This document shows, in pieces, positions 1 through 4,757 of a stretch of DNA of 6,251 nucleotides. Under the pieces are notes generated by a model that worked only from the letters and a program-made list of their open reading frames with translations, ran no database searches and had not been told where the DNA came from. The position numbers and the translations under genes were made by a program. Position 1 is the stretch's first letter, and the number at the start of each line of letters is the position of its first letter. The stretch covers positions 1 to 6,251 of the forward strand of contig CANQYH010000191.1 of assembly GCA_947628025.1 (NCBI GenBank). Reading direction: 5' to 3'. Source of the stretch: an uncultured Lachnospiraceae bacterium. Lineage in GTDB: Bacteria > Bacillota > Clostridia > Lachnospirales > Lachnospiraceae.

Positions 1-32
1 ACGGAGAGAAAATTTATATAAAAGAAGCAAGA

Positions 33-74
33 AAACCCAGAAAAATCAATGGGTTTGGCAATTTAACAATTGCC
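33..74 (+). promoter_or_regulatory. Two abutting hairpins in the pgi leader
   Basis: Two perfect inverted repeats lie end to end just before pgi. The first pairs AAACCCA (33-39) with TGGGTTT (50-56) around a 10-base loop. The second pairs GGCAATT (57-63) with AATTGCC (68-74) around the 4-base loop TAAC. The second ends 18 bases before the GGAG of the ribosome binding site. Neither is followed by a run of T, so they do not look like terminators. A role as leader RNA structure or protein binding site is inference. No convincing promoter is visible inside the window; a TATAAA-like box at 17-22 would need its -35 element before base 1. Confidence 0.4.
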
Positions 75-105
75 TAAAACAATATGATAAAAGGAGAATA
101 AAACT

Positions 106-1455
106 ATGGGAAGAGAAGTGACGTTTGACTATTCCAAGACGGCCGGATTCATTTCCGCGGAAGAGCTTCAGAACATGAAAGCCTCCGTCCTCTGCGCGAA
201 AGAGACGCTCACGGCCAAGACGGGCGCGGGCAACGATTTCCTGGGCTGGATCGATCTGCCGGTAGATTATGATAAGGACGAGTTTGCCAGGATCAAAAAG
301 GCGGCTGCGAAGATCCAGAGCGATTCCGACGTACTGCTGGTCATCGGCATCGGCGGTTCCTATTTGGGAGCCAGGGCGGCCATCGAGTTTTTGACGCACA
401 GCTTTTACAATGTGCTGGATAAGGCGGACCGGAAAACGCCGGAGATTTATTTTGTAGGCAATGGCATCAGCAGCAAATATATCAAGGACTTGCAGGATGT
501 GTTGAAAGGAAAGGACTTTTCCATTAATATCATCTCCAAATCCGGCACTACCACCGAACCGGCGATCGCGTTCCGCGTGTTTAAAGAGATGCTGATCGAC
601 AAGTACGGCAAAGAGGAAGCGAATAAGAGGATCTACGCCACCACGGACAAAGCGAGAGGCGCCTTAAAGAGCCTGGCGAACCAGGAGGGCTACGAGAGCT
701 TCGTAGTACCGGATGATGTGGGCGGCCGTTTCTCGGTCCTGACGGCAGTGGGCCTGCTTCCGATCGCGGTCAGCGGCGCGGATATCGACCAGCTGATGGC
801 GGGCGCGGCATACGGGCGTGAGAAAGCGCTGAACGCTCCCTACGAGGAGAACCCGGCGCTTCTGTACGCATCCGTCCGCAATATCCTGCTGCGGAAAGGC
901 AAACAGATCGAGATCGTGGCCAATTATGAGCCCAGCCTCCACTATGTATCTGAGTGGTGGAAACAGCTCTACGGCGAGAGCGAGGGCAAGGATCAGAAAG
1001 GCATCTTCCCGGCAGCGGTGGACCTGACCACCGATCTGCACTCCATGGGACAGTTTATCCAGGACGGCGCGCGGATCCTGTTTGAGACCGTGATCTGTGT
1101 AGAGGAGTCCGCGGCCGAAGTGGTACTGAAGAAAGAGGACATCGATACCGACGGTATGAACTACCTGGCGGGCAGGAATGTGGACTTTGTCAATAAGAGC
1201 GCCATGAACGGTACGATCCTGGCGCACACCGACGGTCATGTGCCCAACTTAAAGGTCAATGTGCCCGCGCAGGACGCTTACTGCCTGGGACAGTTATTCT
1301 ATTTCTTCGAGTTTGCCTGCGGTATCAGCGGCTATCTGCTGGGCGTGAACCCGTTCAACCAGCCCGGCGTGGAGAGCTACAAGAAGAATATGTTTGCGCT
1401 GCTCGGAAAGCCCGGCTATGAGGCGGAGAGAGAAGCGCTGATGAAGAGACTGTGA
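106..1455 (+). CDS. pgi: Glucose-6-phosphate isomerase
   Basis: Interconverts glucose 6-phosphate and fructose 6-phosphate in the cytoplasm, step two of glycolysis and reversible for gluconeogenesis. At 449 residues it matches the short Bacillus-type enzyme (about 450), not the roughly 550-residue enterobacterial form. Both family signatures are present: DDVGGRFSVLTAVG around residues 203-216 and GYLLGVNPFNQPGVESYKK at 409-427. The sugar-phosphate site is visible as GIGGSYLG (81-88) and SKSGTTTEP (144-152). By family knowledge the catalytic residues should be Glu291 in GESEGK, His312 in TDLHSMGQF and Lys426 in VESYKK; all are present. The start is set by AAAAGGAG (89-96), 9 bases before the ATG. 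The gene stands alone on its strand and ends 31 bases before a strong terminator. No damage is seen. Confidence 0.98.
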   Translation: MGREVTFDYSKTAGFISAEELQNMKASVLCAKETLTAKTGAGNDFLGWIDLPVDYDKDEFARIKKAAAKIQSDSDVLLVIGIGGSYLGARAAIEFLTHSFYNVLDKADRKTPEIYFVGNGISSKYIKDLQDVLKGKDFSINIISKSGTTTEPAIAFRVFKEMLIDKYGKEEANKRIYATTDKARGALKSLANQEGYESFVVPDDVGGRFSVLTAVGLLPIAVSGADIDQLMAGAAYGREKALNAPYEENPALLYASVRNILLRKGKQIEIVANYEPSLHYVSEWWKQLYGESEGKDQKGIFPAAVDLTTDLHSMGQFIQDGARILFETVICVEESAAEVVLKKEDIDTDGMNYLAGRNVDFVNKSAMNGTILAHTDGHVPNLKVNVPAQDAYCLGQLFYFFEFACGISGYLLGVNPFNQPGVESYKKNMFALLGKPGYEAEREALMKRL

Positions 1456-1486
1456 TGAAATGCGCGTTTTAGATAGAGAGTAATAT

Positions 1487-1524
1487 AAAAACCGTCTGCC
1501 GCGAAAGCGCGGCAGGCGGTTTTT
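1487..1524 (+). terminator. Strong intrinsic terminator, shared by convergent genes
   Basis: The left arm 1487-1503 (AAAAACCGTCTGCCGCG) pairs with the right arm 1508-1524 (CGCGGCAGGCGGTTTTT) around the loop AAAG. This gives 17 pairs, with one G-U wobble (1495/1516) on the plus strand. The right arm ends in five T, and the left arm starts with five A, so it can also work leftwards for the minus-strand gene ending at 1546. On that strand the wobble becomes an A-C mismatch, so pgi is probably the better served gene. Confidence 0.93.
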
Positions 1525-1545
1525 CAAATCATAGACAGAGTTCTT

Positions 1546-1992
1546 TCAGTCCTGCGGCCCCAGATACTGGGAGCGGCCGAAACCGATGATCAGCATAAAG
1601 ATCGGCCCCAGGAAAAACAGCCCGATGGCGTATCCGACCCCGTGGCCGAACGCTCTGGACAGTTTGAGGACGGCCATCAGATTGACCAGGAACGCGATCG
1701 CGCCCAGGATCGAGCCGACGCTGTAAAGGAATCCCGACTGGGTGATCAGCACATTGCTTAAATTGAAGCTGACCAGATAGATCCAGTACATGTAGGGATT
1801 CGTCCAGGAGATCCGGTACTGGACGTAAACATTGTAAAGCGGGATGAGCGCTTTCCATCCGGGAACGCCCGCTTTGGTGAAGATGCCCCAGTAGGCGACG
1901 ACCTGGATCACATAGACCAGCAGGACGATGAAAAGGATGATCCCGATGTAAGCCAGAAAAATGCCTAATAAAATGGAAATTGAACTGCCCAT
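1546..1992 (-). CDS. DUF5684-family small integral membrane protein
   Basis: A 148-residue hydrophobic protein. Likely membrane segments are residues 5-33, 66-82, 88-108 and 118-138. The family pattern is visible: WGIFTKAGVPGWKALIPLYN (35-54), in which the invariant-looking KAG-x-PGW loop leads into IP-x-YN, and near the end AFGHGVGYAIGLFFLGPIF (114-132) followed by IIGFG and a final tyrosine. This matches DUF5684 as I know it; the biochemical role of that family is not established, and none is assigned here. The start is fixed by AAAGGAGG (plus-strand 2000-2007), 7 bases from the ATG. The gene has its own consensus-like promoter in the gap to its upstream neighbour and faces pgi, sharing its terminator. 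Constitutive vegetative expression is plausible but inferred. Confidence 0.88.
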   Translation of the reverse strand: MGSSISILLGIFLAYIGIILFIVLLVYVIQVVAYWGIFTKAGVPGWKALIPLYNVYVQYRISWTNPYMYWIYLVSFNLSNVLITQSGFLYSVGSILGAIAFLVNLMAVLKLSRAFGHGVGYAIGLFFLGPIFMLIIGFGRSQYLGPQD

Positions 1993-2030
1993 ACAAATTC
2001 CTCCTTTGAAAAAATCGGATATTAAAATTT

Positions 2031-2059
2031 ATTCTAAACCCTTGTCCGAAATTTGTCAA
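2031..2059 (-). promoter_or_regulatory. Sigma-A type promoter for the DUF5684 gene
   Basis: Read on the minus strand, a perfect TTGACA (plus-strand 2054-2059) is followed after exactly 17 bases by TAGAAT (2031-2036). Transcription would begin near 2024, giving a leader of about 30 bases that carries the AAAGGAGG site. The promoter starts only a few bases past the stop codon of the 88-residue gene, so the DUF5684 gene need not rely on read-through from it. Confidence 0.85.
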
Positions 2060-2063
2060 ATAA

Positions 2064-2330
2064 TTATTCTTCGATCACCTGTATCTCCAGATAATCAAAC
2101 GGGATGTGTTCAATAAAACTGTCCTGTCCGAAGCGGGTCCGGGATCTCCGCTTGAATTCCTGCACATTTGCATCCAGCCAGATCGGTTTTTCCAGGTCAA
2201 ACGCGTAGCAGATCTCTTCCAGCGCGTGAAATACCATTTCCGTTCTGGATCTTGTGTAATCGCCGTCGGCAACGATGATGTCGCGCAGTACCTTGCCGTT
2301 CTTGGTCTGCTTCCCCCACATACGGAACAT
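2064..2330 (-). CDS. Small conserved-looking hypothetical protein (88 aa)
   Basis: An 88-residue soluble protein with no signal peptide or membrane segment. It starts MFRMWGKQTKNGKVLRDIIV and ends FDYLEIQVIEE. It looks like a small alpha/beta protein: a basic strand-rich N-terminus, a helix over TRSRTEMVFHALEEICYAFD (26-45), an IWLDANVQEFKRR stretch (50-62) and an acidic C-terminal strand. I recall similar unnamed proteins in Lachnospiraceae, but no domain with a known function. The frame stays open upstream to 2471, but the start at 2330 is chosen because AAAGGAGG (plus-strand 2340-2347) lies 9 bases before it, and the upstream 47 residues are Arg/Pro-rich and overlap the promoter. It has its own promoter at 2443-2471 and a leader of about 105 bases. 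Function unknown. Confidence 0.85.
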   Translation of the reverse strand: MFRMWGKQTKNGKVLRDIIVADGDYTRSRTEMVFHALEEICYAFDLEKPIWLDANVQEFKRRSRTRFGQDSFIEHIPFDYLEIQVIEE

Positions 2331-2339
2331 GGCGGTATT

Positions 2340-2347
2340 CCTCCTTT
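2340..2347 (-). promoter_or_regulatory. Ribosome binding site that decides the 88-aa start
   Basis: AAAGGAGG on the minus strand, 9 bases before the ATG at 2330. It rules out the longer reading from 2471, which has no comparable site and would begin inside the promoter. Confidence 0.9.
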
Positions 2348-2352
2348 CGCGA

Positions 2353-2415
2353 GGCGGCTGCACGGACGGCCGCCGGTTTGTGATCCCGGTATAGCGCAGA
2401 CGGCGTGCCGGGGAT
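2353..2415 (-). promoter_or_regulatory. Structured leader of the 88-aa gene
   Basis: The predicted leader (about 2436 to 2331) holds two GC-rich inverted repeats. CCGGGGAT/ATCCCGG (2408-2415 with 2383-2389) gives seven pairs with one bulged G. GGCGGC/GCCGCC (2369-2374 with 2353-2358) gives six GC pairs around a 10-base loop and ends 5 bases upstream of the AAAGGAGG site. Neither is followed by a T run. They could affect translation, but I recognise no known riboswitch class or ribosomal leader. Confidence 0.35.
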
Positions 2416-2442
2416 ATTTTCGTATGAAACTTTTCTGAAAAT

Positions 2443-2471
2443 AACATACCATCCGCCCGGCGGAATGTCAA
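2443..2471 (-). promoter_or_regulatory. Vegetative-type promoter for the 88-aa gene
   Basis: On the minus strand, TTGACA (plus-strand 2466-2471) is followed after 17 bases by TATGTT (2443-2448), preceded by TGG, an extended -10 element. Transcription would start near 2436. The spacer contains the 13-base palindrome TCCGCCCGGCGGA (2452-2464). Confidence 0.8.
2452..2464. promoter_or_regulatory. Perfect palindrome in the promoter spacer, possible operator
   Basis: TCCGCC-C-GGCGGA has six-base perfect arms around one central base. It lies wholly between the -10 and -35 boxes of the leftward promoter, a position where a bound repressor would block polymerase. It is GC-rich in a GC-rich genome, so chance is possible; the operator role is inference. 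Confidence 0.35.
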
Positions 2472-2480
2472 GCTTCCCGC

Positions 2481-2510
2481 GCATAAACCCGCCCGGCCTT
2501 GTCTATAATA
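2481..2510 (+). promoter_or_regulatory. Candidate forespore (sigma-G-like) promoter for yyaC
   Basis: GCATA (2481-2485), 18 bases, then TATAATA (2504-2510). Compared with the Bacillus sigma-G consensus GHATR, 17-18 bases, CATWMTA, the only mismatch is T for C at the first base of the -10 box. The -10 also reads as a perfect sigma-A TATAAT, but no TTGACA-like box lies 16-18 bases upstream. The start codon is 30 bases downstream. Forespore expression fits the sporulation role of YyaC. Confidence 0.55.
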
Positions 2511-2539
2511 GAGGTAAAAATTGAACCGGATGGAACAGA

Positions 2540-3115
2540 ATGGAAACTTGCAGAGAGCTTTATTATTTTGATACCATGAGAGAGTTTGAACCGCCGAAGC
2601 TGGCGGCCAGGCTCTATCTGATGATACGCGAAGAGATGCGGAGGGAGAAGAAAAGCAAGGCGCTGGTGCTGTGCATTGGTACGGACCGCTCCACGGGGGA
2701 CAGTCTGGGACCGCTGATCGGCTATCATCTGCGAAAACGCGGGATGAAGCACATCCAGGTGGTGGGGACGCTGAACCGGCCGGTCCACGCCATGAACCTG
2801 AACGAGACGGCCGCGTTGCTGAAACGGTATTATCCGGATCATCTGGTCATAGCGGTGGACGCGTCGGTGGGGGCCGGCGGACGCGTGGGCTGCGTCACGC
2901 TGGGGCGGGGAGCGATCCGGCCCGGCCTGGGAGTCAGCAAAAGCCTGCGTCCTGTCGGAGATATTTTCATCACCGGCATCGTCAGCGGCTGCCGCTCGGA
3001 AGACCCGCTGATGCTGCAGAGCATTCGGCTGGGTACGGTCATGCAGATGGCGGAATGTATCAGCGAGAGCATTTTCCTTGTCGAAAAATTATGGGAGACG
3101 GCGGCGTTTGTTTGA
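2540..3115 (+). CDS. yyaC: Sporulation protein YyaC (DUF1256, protease-like fold)
   Basis: A 191-residue soluble protein, close to the roughly 200 residues of Bacillus YyaC. The diagnostic family motif CIGTDRSTGDSLGPLIG is at 45-61. It is followed by VVGTLNRPVHAMNL (74-87), VIAVDASVG (103-111), KSLRPVGD (134-141) and ITGIVSG (144-150). Databases call the family a putative spore protease because its fold resembles hydrogenase-maturation and germination proteases. The Asp-rich motifs (Asp49, Asp54, Asp107) fit such an active site, but I know of no proven substrate. The start at 2540 keeps the N-terminal YYFD stretch; its ribosome binding site (GGATGG, 2528-2533) is weak. An in-frame ATG at 2576 has none. 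The sigma-G-like promoter just upstream supports late sporulation expression in the forespore. Confidence 0.92.
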   Translation: METCRELYYFDTMREFEPPKLAARLYLMIREEMRREKKSKALVLCIGTDRSTGDSLGPLIGYHLRKRGMKHIQVVGTLNRPVHAMNLNETAALLKRYYPDHLVIAVDASVGAGGRVGCVTLGRGAIRPGLGVSKSLRPVGDIFITGIVSGCRSEDPLMLQSIRLGTVMQMAECISESIFLVEKLWETAAFV

Positions 3116-3144
3116 CAGATTCCGCATTTTTGTTGTGCTATGAT
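3112..3144 (+). promoter_or_regulatory. Candidate promoter for the LysM gene
   Basis: A perfect TTGACA (3112-3117) overlaps the yyaC stop codon. The extended -10 TGCTATGAT (3136-3144) follows, but the spacer between the two hexamers is 21 bases, too long for normal sigma-A use. The extended -10 may work alone. A leader of about 115 bases would precede the LysM start codon at 3265; I see nothing distinctive in it. Confidence 0.45.
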
Positions 3145-3264
3145 ATCTCCGACAAGGCGGTATGCCAGGACGTACCGGTTCTAAGCGGCTCGGAAGAGAT
3201 ACATAGATCAGCGGCGGTGCGCGGGACCGGGAGTGAGACTTGAAAGAAGCTGCGGGGTGAACTT

Positions 3265-4653
3265 ATGGGAGAATTATACGATCCGTATCCGAAGCTGCCC
3301 AGAAATATCAGGCAGATCGGGGAACGCGATCAGTCGGTGAGACTGTATCTGGAAGATTATGTCAATACGTATCTGAAACGTTTATATCCGAAAGGCGGAC
3401 AAGATCTGCGGGCGGGAGTGCTGCTGGGGACTGCCGAAGACCGGAACGGCACGCCTTATCTGTTTGTGGACGGAGCGCTGGAGATGGAGGATGTGACGGA
3501 GACAGGAGAAAAAGTGGCTTTCACGGATGCTGCCTGGAAAAAGACCTATCAGGCCATGGAGCAGATGTTCCCCAAGCGGGTGATCCTGGGGTGGTTTTTG
3601 TGCGGCGCGGCCGGAAGCGCGCTGAGCCCGGTGAATTACTGGAAAGCCCACGGGCAGTATTTCGCGGGCAAAAACCAGCTGATGTACTTAAACAGCGGCC
3701 TGGACGGGGAAGAGGCGGTGTATGTGGCGGCCGCCGATGGTTTTTACCGTCTGAAAGGCTACAGCATTTATTATGAACGGAATCAGATGATGCAGGATTA
3801 CATGATCCTGCGCAAGGACGTCCGGCGGGTGGAGACCGGCGCGGGCGATCCGGTGATCCGCGATTTCCGGCAGCGGATGGACGAAGCCAAAAGCGAGATC
3901 ACCAGCAAGCGCAGTTCCGTGCGGGTGCTGGGCGGCCTCTGTACGGCGCTGGGGATCCTGGTGCTGGCGGGCGGCGTGCTCATGATGAACAATTATGAAA
4001 AAATGAAGCAGATGGAAGCGGTGCTGGCTTCGGTGCTGCCGTCCGGGGCGTTTTCCGGGGAGACGGAAAAAGATGGGACCCGGTCCGAGGACGAAGACGG
4101 CGAGGTGATCGTAGAGCAGGCAGCCGGACGCGTTTACAGAACGATCGCGCCGGAAACCATGGCGGAGCAGGATCCGAACGCGGGAACCGCCGCTGAGGGA
4201 GGAGACGGCGATGGACAGGCTTCTTCCGGCAGTACGGTCCAGTTCCACGGTACCGTCGCGGAACCGGAGAACAGTACCGGCGGTTCGGACGGCGCGGATA
4301 CCGGAGACAATAGCGCGGGCGGTGGTGCAGGCAGCGCGGACGGTTCCGGAGACAGCGCGGGCAGCGGTTCGGACAGCGCGGGGGGAAGTTCCGAAGACAG
4401 TGGCGGCAGCCCAAGCGGTGCGGAAAACGGCGGATCCGGCGAGAACGCGGGCGGCGAAGACGGCGGCAATTCCGGCGCTCAGGCTTCGGTCCAGGTGGGG
4501 CAGCGTGTCTACATGGTCCAGCCCGGCGACACTCTTTATGGGATCTGCCTGTCCGTCTACGGCGACGGTTCTCAGATGGATGAGATATGCCGTATCAATA
4601 ACCTGGAAAATCAGGATAAGATTTCCGCCGGACAAAAATTGATTCTTCCTTAA
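3265..4653 (+). CDS. Membrane-anchored LysM protein with JAMM/MPN-like N-terminal domain
   Basis: A 462-residue protein in four parts. Residues about 24-190 resemble a JAMM/MPN fold: RAGVLLG (49-55), FVDGALEMEDV (67-77), a helix, then VILGWFLCGAAGSALSPVN (106-124) and a C-terminal YYERNQMMQDYM. Active enzymes carry HxH and SxxD after GW; here these read L112, G114 and S121/N124, and the usual Glu before GVLLG is Leu48, so the metal site appears lost. A single membrane helix spans 221-241, preceded by basic residues. A coiled stretch and a 100-residue Gly/Ser/Asp-rich linker (305-408) lead to a LysM domain (415-462) with YMVQPGDTLYGI, which binds peptidoglycan. Expected topology is N-inside, C-outside. 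GGGGTG (3254-3259) sits 5 bases before the ATG. The LysM call is firm; the MPN assignment is motif-based. Confidence 0.88.
   Translation: MGELYDPYPKLPRNIRQIGERDQSVRLYLEDYVNTYLKRLYPKGGQDLRAGVLLGTAEDRNGTPYLFVDGALEMEDVTETGEKVAFTDAAWKKTYQAMEQMFPKRVILGWFLCGAAGSALSPVNYWKAHGQYFAGKNQLMYLNSGLDGEEAVYVAAADGFYRLKGYSIYYERNQMMQDYMILRKDVRRVETGAGDPVIRDFRQRMDEAKSEITSKRSSVRVLGGLCTALGILVLAGGVLMMNNYEKMKQMEAVLASVLPSGAFSGETEKDGTRSEDEDGEVIVEQAAGRVYRTIAPETMAEQDPNAGTAAEGGDGDGQASSGSTVQFHGTVAEPENSTGGSDGADTGDNSAGGGAGSADGSGDSAGSGSDSAGGSSEDSGGSPSGAENGGSGENAGGEDGGNSGAQASVQVGQRVYMVQPGDTLYGICLSVYGDGSQMDEICRINNLENQDKISAGQKLILP
4281..4382 (+). repeat. Imperfect DNA repeats in the Gly/Ser linker
   Basis: CGGTTCGGACGGCGCGG (4281-4297) recurs at 4365-4381 with one change, 84 bases (28 codons) apart. 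CCGGAGACA recurs at 4301 and 4346, each followed shortly by GCGCGGGC. GACAGCGCGGG occurs at 4351-4361 and 4372-4382. All spacings inside the linker keep the reading frame, so the number of units can change without breaking the protein. This is the kind of tract that varies in length between strains. Confidence 0.6.
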
Positions 4654-4665
4654 TATGGGAATCTG

Positions 4666-4674
4666 TGGTATACT
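4666..4674 (+). promoter_or_regulatory. Candidate extended -10 promoter for the DUF5711-glucokinase pair
   Basis: TGGTATACT is an extended -10 element with five of six TATAAT bases. A weak TTGATT (4639-4644) lies 24 bases upstream, too far for a normal -35. Transcription would start near 4681, leaving a leader of about 77 bases with a small GCGGA/TCCGC hairpin (4690-4694 with 4707-4711). No terminator is visible after the LysM gene, so read-through is also possible. Confidence 0.4.
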
Positions 4675-4757
4675 GTACACGCGGACGGTGCGGATCGAGG
4701 GAACGCTCCGCCGCCTGCGCTAAGTACGCCATATCCCCATATACAGGAGAACCAAGG

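Noticed and set aside
1..77. Tail of an upstream gene in an open frame from the left edge
   Set aside because: The frame is short, very AT-rich and Lys/Arg-heavy, and covers two hairpins; it reads as intergenic DNA.
55..88. TTGGCA and TATGAT as a pgi promoter
   Set aside because: The spacer would be 22 bases, and TATGAT directly adjoins the ribosome binding site, so the transcript would start within it.
664..1239. Minus-strand open frame inside pgi
   Set aside because: pgi is complete with all motifs; the opposite frame has no recognisable features.
2009..2049. Terminator after the 88-residue gene (TCGGA/TCCGA followed by six T on the minus strand)
   Set aside because: The stem has only 5 pairs around a loop of about 25 bases and overlaps the DUF5684 promoter; too weak to call.
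2331..2471. Longer N-terminus for the 88-residue protein
   Set aside because: The extra 47 residues are Arg/Pro-rich, overlap the promoter and have no ribosome binding site, whereas AAAGGAGG sits just before the ATG at 2330.
3688..4680. Long minus-strand open frame (330 codons) opposite the LysM gene
   Set aside because: It is a by-product of GC-rich codons in the Gly/Ser linker and upstream domain. The product is Arg/Ala/His-rich without domains, and the plus strand has a clear LysM gene.
4653..4742. Inverted repeat ATATGGG/CCCATAT flanking the DUF5711 promoter and leader
   Set aside because: The arms are 76 bases apart, the left one lies before the transcript start, and 7 bases at this distance are easily chance.
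4665..4757. Longer N-terminus for the DUF5711 protein
   Set aside because: It would begin inside the extended -10 promoter, with no ribosome binding site; AGGAGA supports the ATG at 4758.
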